Source of the DNA: Cellulophaga sp. HaHa_2_95
Lineage (GTDB): Bacteria > Bacteroidota > Bacteroidia > Flavobacteriales > Flavobacteriaceae
Length of the DNA: 64,000 nt
Assembly (NCBI RefSeq): GCF_019278565.1
Contig: NZ_CP058988.1
Coordinates: forward strand, 3,906,001-3,970,000
Reading direction: 5' to 3'
Shown here: one piece after another, positions 9,899-19,308 of the stretch
How positions within the stretch are numbered: position 1 is the first letter of the stretch
Layout of the letters: every line of letters begins with the position of its first letter
The notes under the pieces: model-generated
Told to the model about the DNA's origin: nothing
Database searches by the model: none
The model's input: the letters and a program-made list of their open reading frames with translations, nothing else
Position numbers and translations under genes: made by a program

Positions 9899-9914
9899 TC
9901 GGAAACGTTTCCGA
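9899..9914. promoter_or_regulatory. LacI-type operator 1 (perfect 16-bp palindrome)
   Basis: TCGGAAACGTTTCCGA is a perfect palindrome with the central CG typical of LacI/GalR operators. It sits in the divergent region between the symporter gene and lacI. Its centre is exactly 30 bp from that of the second site, about three helical turns, which favours cooperative binding on one DNA face. Binding by the neighbouring LacI protein is inferred. Confidence 0.85.
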
Positions 9915-9929
9915 AACGCAAATATTTAC

Positions 9930-9943
9930 CGGAAACGTTTCCG
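9930..9943. promoter_or_regulatory. LacI-type operator 2 (14-bp palindrome)
   Basis: CGGAAACGTTTCCG repeats the core of operator 1, with only the outermost pair unmatched. It lies 39 bases before the lacI start codon, so the repressor may also control its own gene. Imperfect TAnnTTTG-like elements flank the sites on both strands (7 of 8 matches: 9943-9950 on the + strand, 9919-9926 on the - strand). Confidence 0.83.
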
Positions 9944-9982
9944 ATATTTGCCGAAAATATTATTATTAAGTAATATTACGCC

Positions 9983-10993
9983 ATGAAACATATTACTATA
10001 AAAGATGTTGCAAAGAAATTAAATGTATCTATATCAACTGTATCTAGAGCTTTCAATGATAAATACGATATAAAGGAAGAAACTAAAAATTTAATCCTGA
10101 AAACGGCTAAGGAATTAGGTTATAAACCAAATCCTATTGCGAGAAAATTAAGTCAGCAACGCTCTTTTAATATTGGCATTGTGGTTCCTGAATTCAATAC
10201 CAATTTTTTTCCAGAGGTCATGTTAGGGGCACAAAAAGTATTGCTCGATGAAGGCTATCAAGTATTGGTAATGCAATCTAATTCTTCTTGGGAAATAGAA
10301 CGAAAAAATGTCGAAACCTTAGTAGACAATATGGTAGATGGCTTAATAATATCATTAACTTCTGAAATTAAGAATAACGAATATTATAAGAGTCTCATTG
10401 CCTCGAAGATTCCCATTGTTTTTTTTAATCGGACAGTGGAAGAAATAGCAGCTTCTAAAGTTTTATTTGATGACTACAAATGGGCACTATTTGCCACGGA
10501 ACATTTAATTGTACAAGGATATACTGACATTGTTCATCTAACAGGAACTGTAAATCTAACACTTACCAAAAATAGGTTGAGAGGTTTTGAAGATGCTTTC
10601 AGAAAGCATAAAATGCCTGTAGGAAAAATAATTTCATGTGGATTTACTATGGAAGATGGTGAAAGAATTGCTCAAGAAATGATTGATAAGAATCAAATTC
10701 CTAGAGCCATTTTTGCTGCAAATGATTCTTGTGCTATTGGAGCCATGACCATCTTTAAAAAAAATGGAGTAACAATTCCTAATGATATTGCCATAGTTGG
10801 CTTTACAGAGTCTTCTTTAGCAAAACACACCCATCCCTCCTTAACTTCGGTTGAGCAACCCACAAACGACATAGGTCAAACTACTGCTAAATTACTTCTT
10901 GATCAGATTAATAATAAAGGCTTATTTGTTCCCCAGACAATCATATTAAACGGAAGATTAAACATTAGAGATTCATCTGTAAAAATTAAATAG
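9983..10993 (+). CDS. LacI/GalR-family transcriptional regulator
   Basis: 336 residues. The N-terminal helix-turn-helix is clear (TIKDVAKKLNVSISTVSRAF, about residues 4-23), followed by the hinge (KPNPIARKLSQQ). The periplasmic-binding-protein-like effector domain begins at NIGIVVPEFN and includes AIFAANDSCAIGAM and DIAIVGFTES elements. It probably acts as a sugar-responsive repressor. It reads divergently from the symporter operon and leads the rightward operon, although a 217-base gap separates it from the first sulfatase. The two palindromes just upstream match LacI operators, so regulation of both arms plus autoregulation is inferred. The inducer would be a breakdown product of the galactan. 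Confidence 0.95.
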   Translation: MKHITIKDVAKKLNVSISTVSRAFNDKYDIKEETKNLILKTAKELGYKPNPIARKLSQQRSFNIGIVVPEFNTNFFPEVMLGAQKVLLDEGYQVLVMQSNSSWEIERKNVETLVDNMVDGLIISLTSEIKNNEYYKSLIASKIPIVFFNRTVEEIAASKVLFDDYKWALFATEHLIVQGYTDIVHLTGTVNLTLTKNRLRGFEDAFRKHKMPVGKIISCGFTMEDGERIAQEMIDKNQIPRAIFAANDSCAIGAMTIFKKNGVTIPNDIAIVGFTESSLAKHTHPSLTSVEQPTNDIGQTTAKLLLDQINNKGLFVPQTIILNGRLNIRDSSVKIK

Positions 10994-11210
10994 CGGTTAC
11001 TATAAAAGTAGATTCTTTCAATTTCACTCTCTTATAGGGAATTCTCGTCCTATTTACTATACAAATAAATCATTTATGGTAGTATAATAGCTATCTCTTA
11101 CCCTTCTCCTATAGATCTATTTCTACTTTTATTTTTCATAAAACGGTTATTTTTTATTTAGATTTTTGAGCACTAAACTGAATGTATAGATAGCCTTAAT
11201 ACACTGAAAA

Positions 11211-12515
11211 ATGAAATTAAGATTTCTAATGTTCTTCCTAAGTTTTGGATATACATTAACCAGCTTTGCGCAATTAAATATTTTATTCATAGAATCTGAT
11301 GATCAAAGTAATCAAACAGTTGGTGCCTATGGAAATAAGGCTATAAGTACCCCAAATATTGATGCTCTAGCAAAAGAAGGCACTTCATTTACTGCTGCCT
11401 ACAATATGGGTTGTTGGTCTCCCGCCGTGTGCATACCAAGTAGAACCATGCTTATTTATGGAAAATACTTATGGAAATCTCAAGAAGTAAATAAAAAAAA
11501 TGCCCCAAAATCTTTACCAGAGAAATTACAAGACCATGGGTATTATACCTATATGACAGGGAAATGGCACGCCATGGGAAAAAATGTAAAAGAGATTTTT
11601 AATGAAACGGGAAGCATACAACCTGGACAATTGAAAACCTATAACTCGGAAGGAGGCCATATTACAGATATTACGGCAAACGAGGCTATTGACTTCCTCA
11701 AAAGGTATAAAAACGACAAGCCCTTTTTTGCCTACGTGGCTTTTAATGCTCCGCATGTTCCCAGACAAACCGAGCAAAAATATTATGATATGTATCCCTC
11801 AGAGGAGATGGTCTTACCTCCAAGTGTAATTAATAATACTCCGCTTAATACAAACGTAAAATACCAGTATACCAATGATCCCTTACAATCTAAAACCATG
11901 CAACAACGGGTGCAGCAAAACAATGCTATGGGTACTCATATGGATGACCGTATAGGGGATATAATTAACACCTTAAAAGATCAAAAGCTCTATGACCGTA
12001 CATTGATTGTCTTTACTTCTGATCACGGAATTAATTTTGGAGAAAATGGTGTAGCGGGTAAGGTTTGCCTCTATGAGCCAAGTGTTACCGCTCCTCTAAT
12101 TATAAAAGCTCCAAGTATTACTCCAAACAGTAAAATTTCATCCCGCGTTTATCTGCAAGATGTGGTACCTACCCTATTTGATTTGTTAGACCTTGAAGTA
12201 AACGAACCAACAGATTTTAAAAGTTTAGTACCGCTCTTAACCCAAACAGGAAAGGCTAGAAGCTCTATTTATTTAGCCATGTTTGACGATCAACGAGGTA
12301 TCATTTCTGAAGACAACAAACTAATAGTTTACCCTAAAACAGGAATCTTAGAATTGTATGATTTAAAAAAAGACCCTTGGGAAACAAAAAATCTTATTAC
12401 TAAAAAGAAATCAAAATCTACTATCATTAGTCTTTTGAGCCAATTGAAAGAGTGGCAATTACAAACCGAAGATGAAACAGATTTAGCCGAAATCTATTCA
12501 AAATATGAACAATAA
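11211..12515 (+). CDS. S1-family sulfatase, exported
   Basis: 434 residues with an N-terminal signal peptide ending near SFAQ (about residue 21). The metal-binding start is NILFIESDDQ, and the formylglycine motif is C-I-P-S-R at residues 74-78. A second metal region is FTSDHGINFGENGV, near residue 270. An HVPRQ element lies in the middle region. The protein is compact, with a short C-terminus. It is the first gene of the seven-gene rightward operon. The next gene starts 1 base after its stop, or overlaps by 11 bases if the earlier ATG is used. It should remove a sulfate ester from an agarocolloid oligosaccharide in the periplasm; the position of the sulfate cannot be told from sequence alone. 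Confidence 0.92.
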   Translation: MKLRFLMFFLSFGYTLTSFAQLNILFIESDDQSNQTVGAYGNKAISTPNIDALAKEGTSFTAAYNMGCWSPAVCIPSRTMLIYGKYLWKSQEVNKKNAPKSLPEKLQDHGYYTYMTGKWHAMGKNVKEIFNETGSIQPGQLKTYNSEGGHITDITANEAIDFLKRYKNDKPFFAYVAFNAPHVPRQTEQKYYDMYPSEEMVLPPSVINNTPLNTNVKYQYTNDPLQSKTMQQRVQQNNAMGTHMDDRIGDIINTLKDQKLYDRTLIVFTSDHGINFGENGVAGKVCLYEPSVTAPLIIKAPSITPNSKISSRVYLQDVVPTLFDLLDLEVNEPTDFKSLVPLLTQTGKARSSIYLAMFDDQRGIISEDNKLIVYPKTGILELYDLKKDPWETKNLITKKKSKSTIISLLSQLKEWQLQTEDETDLAEIYSKYEQ

Positions 12516-12516
12516 C

Positions 12517-13908
12517 ATGAAACAGTTTCTGCTTTTACTACTTCTTGGTTTTACTCTTATTTCAAATGCTAGTGACTATAATGTATTGAACTATGGTGCA
12601 AAAGCAGACGGAATTACTAAAGATACCAAAGCCGTGCAGGCTGCTATTGATGCTTGTACTAAAAACGGAGGGGGAAATGTGATTATCCCTGCCGGTAAAA
12701 CCGTTGTCATAGGCACTATTTACCTAAAAAACTTTGTAACCCTTTATATTGAAAATGGAGCTGTCTTAATAGGTAGTCCAGACATAGAAGATTATACCAC
12801 AGACACGCATAAAAATACGTATAAGAACGAGCCGCATATGGATCGTTGCTTGATTTTTGCGCGAGATGCACAATCCTTTGCGATTAAAGGTTTAGGAACT
12901 ATAGACGCCAATGGACATCCAAAAAACTTTACAAAGGCAAAAGGCGGAAGACCAATGATGATGCGCTTTCTTAATTGCTCCAATATTCAATTAAAAGAAG
13001 TAACCCTTTTAAATCCTGCCGCTTGGACCTCAGCATGGTTGTATTGTGATCAAATTGTGGTAGATGGTATAAAAATTATCAGCCGGGTTAACAATAATGG
13101 AGACGGACTAGATTTTGACGGTTGTACCAATGTACGTGTTGCCAATTCTTCTTTTGACACGAGTGACGATTCAATTTGTTTACAAACCTCAAGACCCGAT
13201 AAACCCTGTAAAGATATTGTAATTACCAATTGTGTTTTTACCAGTAAATGGGCTGCTATGCGTATTGGCTTGGCATCTAGAGGAAATTTTGAATCGATAA
13301 CCGTTAGCAATTGCACCTTTCATGATATTCAAGATTCGGGTTTAAAAATACAAATGAATGAAGGTGGCGAAATGAAAAACATGATTTTCTCCAATATTGT
13401 AATGAAGAATGTACCCAGACCAATCTTTTTGACCTTTTGCCAACAACGAGCAGGAGTAGATGCTCCAGAAACTATGTTCTCGATGAAGGCCATGCATAGC
13501 TTTTCATTCAACCATATGATTATTGACAACAGAGAACTGGATAAAAATTCGGTCATTTTTTTAACAGGAATGCCTGATAATTATATCACAGACATTCAAT
13601 TGAACAACATACAAATGACAGTAGCAGGTGGTGGAACACAAGTAGATTCCGATAAAAAAGATATTAAAGAATTTACGTTAGAAACGCTTGATGGTTGGTG
13701 GCCAGAATTTAGCAAAGTAGGTACATTACCCGCTTCTGGCGTTTATGCCAGACATATTGACGGTTTATACATCAACAATTTTCAACTTACTACCATTTCT
13801 GATGATAAACGCAAACCAATAGTTTTAGATGATGTTCTAAACTTTGATCTGAAATCTATTTTTTTAAATAGGAAAAAAATAATATCAAAAGAATTAAAAC
13901 CGCATTAG
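12517..13908 (+). CDS. GH28-like right-handed beta-helix glycosidase (copy 1)
   Basis: 463 residues. I prefer the ATG at 12517, which puts the signal peptide (MKQFLLLLLLGFTLISNA) first, over the in-frame ATG at 12505. The start YNVLNYGAKADGITKDTKAVQAAID is the classic pectate-lyase-3/GH28 opening. The acidic catalytic region is visible as NNNGDGLDFDG and DTSDDSIC. The canonical Gly-His-Gly is replaced by an IGLASRGNF segment, and the later Arg-Ile-Lys by a GLKIQ segment. Polygalacturonase activity is therefore doubtful. Within a sulfatase/GH16/GH117 operon, a role on a galactan side group or an uncommon linkage is more likely. The paralogue is at 16676. Confidence 0.85.
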   Translation: MKQFLLLLLLGFTLISNASDYNVLNYGAKADGITKDTKAVQAAIDACTKNGGGNVIIPAGKTVVIGTIYLKNFVTLYIENGAVLIGSPDIEDYTTDTHKNTYKNEPHMDRCLIFARDAQSFAIKGLGTIDANGHPKNFTKAKGGRPMMMRFLNCSNIQLKEVTLLNPAAWTSAWLYCDQIVVDGIKIISRVNNNGDGLDFDGCTNVRVANSSFDTSDDSICLQTSRPDKPCKDIVITNCVFTSKWAAMRIGLASRGNFESITVSNCTFHDIQDSGLKIQMNEGGEMKNMIFSNIVMKNVPRPIFLTFCQQRAGVDAPETMFSMKAMHSFSFNHMIIDNRELDKNSVIFLTGMPDNYITDIQLNNIQMTVAGGGTQVDSDKKDIKEFTLETLDGWWPEFSKVGTLPASGVYARHIDGLYINNFQLTTISDDKRKPIVLDDVLNFDLKSIFLNRKKIISKELKPH

Positions 13909-13910
13909 AA

Positions 13911-15761
13911 ATGAACTTTAAATCGATTGTTCTCATAGTTATATTATTTATTTCTAGTTGTCTTAAAGCTCAGGATACACCCAACATTGTTTGGATTGTT
14001 TCTGAGGACAACTCCAAACATTACATGAAGCTTTTTGATGCACATGGGGTGAGCACCCCTAATATTGAAAAGCTAGCCCAAAAGGGAATCCAATTTAACC
14101 GCGCATTTTCAAATGCCGCGGTCTGCAGTGCTGCAAGATCTAGTATTATTACAGGTGTATTTGGTCCAAAACTAGCAACACATTATCATAGATCAGAACA
14201 AAAAGTAACACTCCCAGAAAATATAAAAATGTTTCCCGAATATCTGCGAGATGCCGGGTATTATACGAGCAATAATGCAAAGGAAGATTATAATATTATT
14301 AAAAATGATGTGGTTTGGGACGATTCTTCCAATAAGGCAAGTTGGAGAAACAGAAAAAAAGGACAGCCCTTTTTTCATGTGTTTAACATAGGCACCACCC
14401 ATGAAGGAAGTTTACATTTCTCTCAGAAAGAAATGGAGACATCAAAAACGGAGACTGCCCTAGAATCTGTATTTGTACAACCCAATCATCCACAAACAAA
14501 AACCTTTTCATATACAAATGCATTTTATCTAGATAGGATTAGTAAAATGGATGCTGAAGTAGGCGAAGTAATCCGGGAATTAGAACGTGACAACCTATTA
14601 GAAAGCACTATCATCTTTTACTATGGAGATCATGGCGGAGTTTTACCCAATAGTAAAGGCTATTTAAAAGAAACTGGTTTACATGTTCCTTTAGTAGTCT
14701 CCGTTCCTAAAAAATACCAAAACCTATCCCCTTTTTCAAGTGGCACGGCAACAAATACCTTCGTTAGCTTCATAGATTTTAGTGCTACGGTATTAAACTT
14801 AGCCGGTATTACAATACCCGAAACTATAGACGGAACACCTTTTTTAGGTACGAACATCTCAAAAAATACCCTGCTAAATAATGAAACGTATGGTTATGCA
14901 GATCGGTTTGATGAAAAGTATGACATGGTCAGAAGCTTGCGAAAAGGAAACTTAAAATATATAAGAAATTTTCAACCTTTTATGGTAGATGGGCTTATGA
15001 ATAACTATAGGTACAAGCAATTGGCGTATAAAGAATGGAAAGCACTTTTCGATGCTGAAAAACTTAACGACATACAATCACAATTTTTCAAACCTAAGGT
15101 TGCCGAAGAATTATATGATGTTGAAAATGACCCTTATGAAACCATTAATCTTGCGAACAATCCTGCATTTCAAAAAAGCTTAAAACAGCTTAGAAAAAAC
15201 CTAAGTGGTTGGATGAGATCAATGCCAGACCTTTCATTTTATCCAGAGCACCTCATCATTGAAAAAGCTTTTTCTACCCCCATAACTTTCGGGACAGCCC
15301 ACAAAAAAGAAATATCTAGTTATTTAAAAATTGCCAATTTACAGCTTATTCCGTTTGAAAAGGCAAAACTAAAATTAGCTAAGTATTTAGATTCTTCTGA
15401 TGACCTAGAACGCTATTGGGCATTGATTACGTGTTCTAGCTTTAGCACACAAGCAGCTGTATTTTCTAATCAAATTCAGCAAATAATGAGGTCTGACTCT
15501 TTGTTGATCAATAGAATGCGCGCTGCAGAATTTTTTGGTATTACCGGAATATTGGATAGTTCTAACTATTTAACAGAGATGTTATATGACTCTACCAATG
15601 AAAAAGAGGCCCTTTTAATACTCAACACTATCGCTTTACAACAAGACTATTATCAGAAATACCAATTTAATATAGACATCAAAAAATTAGACAAGGCTGT
15701 TTTCAACAACAAACTAATTCAAGAAAGGCTCAAATATCTTAATCACGAATTACAGTATTAA
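13911..15761 (+). CDS. S1-family sulfatase with extra C-terminal helical domain
   Basis: 616 residues, longer than the usual 450-550. It has a signal peptide with a possible lipobox (ISSC, about residue 17). The metal-binding start is NIVWIVSEDNS. The active-site motif is C-S-A-A-R at residues 72-76, close to the CSASR of the sulfatase at 227, and both are followed by an RSSIITGV segment and a nearby His-Arg pair. A second metal element is FYYGDHGGVLP. After about residue 440 comes a helix-rich tail (KLKLAKYLDSSDDLERYWALITCSS type repeats) that looks HEAT-like. It follows the GH28-like gene by 2 bases and precedes GH16 by 19 bases. It probably desulfates oligosaccharides in the periplasm; the tail may bind glycan or a partner. 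Confidence 0.9.
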   Translation: MNFKSIVLIVILFISSCLKAQDTPNIVWIVSEDNSKHYMKLFDAHGVSTPNIEKLAQKGIQFNRAFSNAAVCSAARSSIITGVFGPKLATHYHRSEQKVTLPENIKMFPEYLRDAGYYTSNNAKEDYNIIKNDVVWDDSSNKASWRNRKKGQPFFHVFNIGTTHEGSLHFSQKEMETSKTETALESVFVQPNHPQTKTFSYTNAFYLDRISKMDAEVGEVIRELERDNLLESTIIFYYGDHGGVLPNSKGYLKETGLHVPLVVSVPKKYQNLSPFSSGTATNTFVSFIDFSATVLNLAGITIPETIDGTPFLGTNISKNTLLNNETYGYADRFDEKYDMVRSLRKGNLKYIRNFQPFMVDGLMNNYRYKQLAYKEWKALFDAEKLNDIQSQFFKPKVAEELYDVENDPYETINLANNPAFQKSLKQLRKNLSGWMRSMPDLSFYPEHLIIEKAFSTPITFGTAHKKEISSYLKIANLQLIPFEKAKLKLAKYLDSSDDLERYWALITCSSFSTQAAVFSNQIQQIMRSDSLLINRMRAAEFFGITGILDSSNYLTEMLYDSTNEKEALLILNTIALQQDYYQKYQFNIDIKKLDKAVFNNKLIQERLKYLNHELQY

Positions 15762-15780
15762 AACGATAAAACCAATCCTT

Positions 15781-16668
15781 ATGAAATCAATTCTAAATAA
15801 ACTAAAGATTACCCTACTTACTAGTTGCCTATTTGCTGCCGGTTCGGTCATCGCACAAAAATCTCCACACTTTAATGATGGTGAAGATCCAAAACCAACT
15901 ACTCAAAAATGGAAACTGGTTAAAAATATGTCCGATGAATTTGAAGGCAAAAAGGTAGATGAAAAAAAATGGCAAATTTCAGGTCAAGGTTGGATCGGTA
16001 GAGCGCCAGGCTTATTTCAAGCAGAAAATATTAAAGTTGAAGATGGCGGTTTAAAGATTACTACAAAACTACTAGCGAAACCAGTAGTAAAACAAGGCAA
16101 AGAATATACCCACGGGGGTGGTTATGTAGGTTCTAGAAACGGAATGACATACGGATATTACGAGTGCGAAATGAAAGCTAATAAAACCTTCATGTCTTCT
16201 ACTTTTTGGATGATAAACGAATCTAGCGAGCTTGAAGGTTGTGATAAAAGAACAGTAGAATTAGACATACAAGAAAGCGTTGGTCAAATTACCAATGATG
16301 CAGAATGGATGAAGAATTTTGACCAATCTATGAATTCCAACACACACAGCAGAAATATTCCTGAAGGGTGTGATTACGAAAAAGGTTCTAATAAATCTGG
16401 CGCTTTAGTTGGAGGAAAAGTATATGATGATTTTCATGTGTATGGTGTATGGTGGAAATCTAAAGACGAGGTACAGTTCTTTTTAGATGGTAAATTTCTT
16501 GCGAAAGTAACACCGCCCGCAGATTATGACATTGAAATGTACTTAAGAATGGTGGTAGAAACGTATAACTGGAATCCGGTTCCGGAAGATGGCGGTATGT
16601 CTGGTTCAGTAACCGATAGAACCACTACTTACAATTGGGTACGGTCTTGGGAATTAGTAGAAAATTAA
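15781..16668 (+). CDS. GH16 endo-galactanase (agarase/porphyranase-like), secreted
   Basis: 295 residues. The signal peptide ends near VIAQ (residue 26) and a single GH16 jelly-roll follows. The catalytic signature ELDIQE is at residues 160-165, with Glu160 as likely nucleophile, Asp162 as helper and Glu165 as acid/base. The C-terminal strand carries VETYNWNPVPEDGG and then YNWVRSWEL. The closest relative in the window is the GH16 at 26028, which shares ELDIQE and the WNPxPxDGG element. The third GH16 differs. It would cleave internal beta-1,4 bonds of an agar- or porphyran-type chain. The subfamily (agarase, porphyranase, furcellaranase or other) is not decided from sequence. It lies in the operon between a sulfatase and a GH28-like gene. 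Confidence 0.88.
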   Translation: MKSILNKLKITLLTSCLFAAGSVIAQKSPHFNDGEDPKPTTQKWKLVKNMSDEFEGKKVDEKKWQISGQGWIGRAPGLFQAENIKVEDGGLKITTKLLAKPVVKQGKEYTHGGGYVGSRNGMTYGYYECEMKANKTFMSSTFWMINESSELEGCDKRTVELDIQESVGQITNDAEWMKNFDQSMNSNTHSRNIPEGCDYEKGSNKSGALVGGKVYDDFHVYGVWWKSKDEVQFFLDGKFLAKVTPPADYDIEMYLRMVVETYNWNPVPEDGGMSGSVTDRTTTYNWVRSWELVEN

Positions 16669-16675
16669 AAAATAC

Positions 16676-18052
16676 ATGAACAAAATACACGTGTTTATTG
16701 CAACTAAAGTAATACTACTAATGCTCTTTTTTATAGCAGCATCTTCATTTACCGTAGCCCCCAAAATCTATAATATTAAAAACTATGGGGCAAAGGGCGA
16801 TAGCCTTACCATTAATACGAGTGCCATACAGAAAGCCATTGACAAATGTGCCAAACAGGGTGGCGGCATCGTATTGATAAAAGAAGGTATATTCATTAGC
16901 GGAACCCTATTATTAAAGGACAATGTTACCCTACAAATACATGAAAGTGCTAAACTTGTAGGCAGTTCAAATCCGCAAGATTATGTAAGCATAGATACGT
17001 TTACAGATGCTGTTGGTCAAGAAAGAGGTACTTGCTTAATAGGTGCCGTAAATGCAAGAAATATAAGTATTACAGGAAAAGGTGTAATCGATGGCAATGG
17101 GTCTGCATTTTTAGCTAAAAATCTTAACTTAAAAAAGAAAGCATTAAAAATCAATGATGATACATTTGGTCGTAATCGGACATTTTTGCTTCGGTTTGTA
17201 AAATCAAATGAAATAACCCTAAAAGGTGTGACATTACGAGAAGCCGCTGCGTGGGCTTGTCATTTTTATCAATCACAAAACATTTTAGTCGATCAGATTA
17301 CCATTTATAATCACGCTAATAAAAATAACGATGGTATTGACCTAGATTCTAGTCATGATGTGATTATTAAAAACTGCAACATCGATTCTGGTGACGATGC
17401 CATTTGTATAAAATCTACGAGTCCGTTACCCACTTATAATGTTCAAGTTTCTAACTGTACCTTAAAAAGTGATTGGGGCGCCATAAAATTCGGCACTGAA
17501 TCTATGGGAGATTTTTACAATGTAGCTATCCGCGATTGTACCATTTACGATACTAAAGGGGGCGGCATTAAAATATTGAGTGTAGACGGGGCAAACATAC
17601 ATGATATCACTATTGAAGATATTACGATGACCGATGTGGATATGCCTATATTCATTCGTTTAGGAGAGCGATTGAATAACTATAGAAATGCGGAAAAACA
17701 AGCTGTAGGATCCATAGATAAGGTTCTTATCAAGAACATACAGGCAAGTACAAGAAGTACCAAAAATTCTAGAGTAGCACCACCATCAGGCATATTAATT
17801 ACAGGTACGCCTAACCACAAAATAGGACGACTAACACTTAAAAATATAGCTATAACATTACCTGGCGGTGGCGTCTTATCTGATATTTCAGAAGTGCCAG
17901 AAGATGAAACCAGATACCCAGAATTCAGCTTTTTTAAAGTACTACCAGCCTACGGAATGTATGCAAGACATATTAAAGAACTACAAATGGAGGCTCTGGC
18001 ATTTAAAACAATATTACCAGAGCAACGACCAGAACTATTAATACAAGAATAA
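16676..18052 (+). CDS. GH28-like right-handed beta-helix glycosidase (copy 2)
   Basis: 458 residues with an N-terminal hydrophobic signal (about 1-28) and the family opening YNIKNYGAKGDSLTINTSAIQKAID. Acidic catalytic positions are visible in NNDGIDLDSS and DSGDDAICIKS. The segment DWGAIKFGTES stands where a Gly-His-Gly occurs in polygalacturonases, and GGGIKIL where Arg-Ile-Lys occurs, so the histidine is missing here too. The last third (GMYARHIKELQMEALAF) matches the end of copy 1. It begins 7 bases after GH16 and ends 5 bases before GH117. Two diverged GH28-like copies within one operon suggest two related substrates or linkages. The substrate is unknown. Confidence 0.85.
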   Translation: MNKIHVFIATKVILLMLFFIAASSFTVAPKIYNIKNYGAKGDSLTINTSAIQKAIDKCAKQGGGIVLIKEGIFISGTLLLKDNVTLQIHESAKLVGSSNPQDYVSIDTFTDAVGQERGTCLIGAVNARNISITGKGVIDGNGSAFLAKNLNLKKKALKINDDTFGRNRTFLLRFVKSNEITLKGVTLREAAAWACHFYQSQNILVDQITIYNHANKNNDGIDLDSSHDVIIKNCNIDSGDDAICIKSTSPLPTYNVQVSNCTLKSDWGAIKFGTESMGDFYNVAIRDCTIYDTKGGGIKILSVDGANIHDITIEDITMTDVDMPIFIRLGERLNNYRNAEKQAVGSIDKVLIKNIQASTRSTKNSRVAPPSGILITGTPNHKIGRLTLKNIAITLPGGGVLSDISEVPEDETRYPEFSFFKVLPAYGMYARHIKELQMEALAFKTILPEQRPELLIQE

Positions 18053-18057
18053 CACAC

Positions 18058-19308
18058 ATGAAAATAAAACCATCCATTTTACCTATTATCGCTTTACTCC
18101 TTTTACTTTCCTGTAAAGCCACCTCACAATCGTTTCCATTTAAATTACCAAACGAAAAACCAGATATATCCTTAAGCACCTCTATGCAACGTAACTATGA
18201 TGGTTATATGGCGCCTAGACCAAAAGACAACGAGCTTTATTCTCAATTTAAATACACCGAACTAAAAGGCTTAGATTATAATAATCATGACGGTACGATA
18301 AGTAGAAGAGATCCTTCTAAAGTCATTTTTGAAAATGGAAAATATTATGTTTGGTACACGCACCGCCATACAGAAACTCCACCTAAAGGGGCTAAATTAG
18401 CAACGGAAACTATTCCTTCTGCAGATTGGGATTTGGCTGAAATCTGGTATGCCACAAGTACAGATGGTTTTACTTGGAAAGAGCAAGGTGTTGCCATTCC
18501 ACGCCCGCCAAAACCTAATTTAGGACATCGTTCTGTATCAACAGCAGATATTTTAAAATGGAAAGGCAAGTATTACATGTACTACCAAGGTTTCAGTGAA
18601 GCAAGTGGTACAAGGGGCGATGATTGCCCAGTATTAATGTCCTATGCCGATTCTCCCGATGGTCCATGGACGGCTACGAACAAAATAGTGATTCCAAACG
18701 GAACAAAAGATGCTTGGGATCAATTCTCTATTCATGATCCATATCCATTGGTTTACAAGGGCAAAATATACCTGTATTATAAATCTGATTTTGATGGGCA
18801 ACCAAACTTGGTACGAATGCAAGGTTTAGCGACTGCCGATAGTCCTTTTGGACCATTTACTAAAAACCCGTTGAATCCAGTATTATCGTCTGGGCATGAA
18901 ACTACACTCTTCCCTTTTAAAACAGGTATTGCCGCACTAAGTATTAGAGATGGCAATGAGCACAATACTATACAATATTCAGAAGATGGCATTAATTTTA
19001 ATATTGCTTCCATTACAGAATTTATGCCAGACGCAGCGGGTCCGTTTATCCCAGATGCATTTACAGATACTCAAAATGGTAGGGGAATTACCTGGGGCAT
19101 ATCACATTTTACTAGTGTAAATGGTTGGGACACAAACCATGCTATTTTAACTAGGTTTGATTGTGATCTGAGTTTAGATGTTGATGACCAAGGCATGAAA
19201 AAAGCACATGTATACCACAAGCCTGAATTTTATTATAAGCAGGGATTAAATAAAGAGCAACAAGAACGTATTCGTTTGCAAAATGAAGCATTACAACAGA
19301 AACACTAA
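18058..19308 (+). CDS. GH117 family: alpha-1,3-(3,6-anhydro)-L-galactosidase-like
   Basis: 416 residues with a lipoprotein-type signal (LLLLSC, Cys19). The five-bladed propeller begins with DYNNHDGTISRRDPSKVI, in which Asp85 is the likely catalytic base. It continues with VWYTHRHTETPP, SFHDPYPLV-type (here SIHDPYPLV) and MYYQGFSEASG blades. This pattern is the one I associate with GH117, whose known members remove 3,6-anhydro-L-galactose from the non-reducing end of neoagaro-oligosaccharides. This is the strongest single argument that the locus targets an agar-type and not a carrageenan-type galactan. The stop codon overlaps the start of the next sulfatase by one base (TAATG), showing translational coupling. 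Exact activity is inferred from the family. Confidence 0.8.
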   Translation: MKIKPSILPIIALLLLLSCKATSQSFPFKLPNEKPDISLSTSMQRNYDGYMAPRPKDNELYSQFKYTELKGLDYNNHDGTISRRDPSKVIFENGKYYVWYTHRHTETPPKGAKLATETIPSADWDLAEIWYATSTDGFTWKEQGVAIPRPPKPNLGHRSVSTADILKWKGKYYMYYQGFSEASGTRGDDCPVLMSYADSPDGPWTATNKIVIPNGTKDAWDQFSIHDPYPLVYKGKIYLYYKSDFDGQPNLVRMQGLATADSPFGPFTKNPLNPVLSSGHETTLFPFKTGIAALSIRDGNEHNTIQYSEDGINFNIASITEFMPDAAGPFIPDAFTDTQNGRGITWGISHFTSVNGWDTNHAILTRFDCDLSLDVDDQGMKKAHVYHKPEFYYKQGLNKEQQERIRLQNEALQQKH

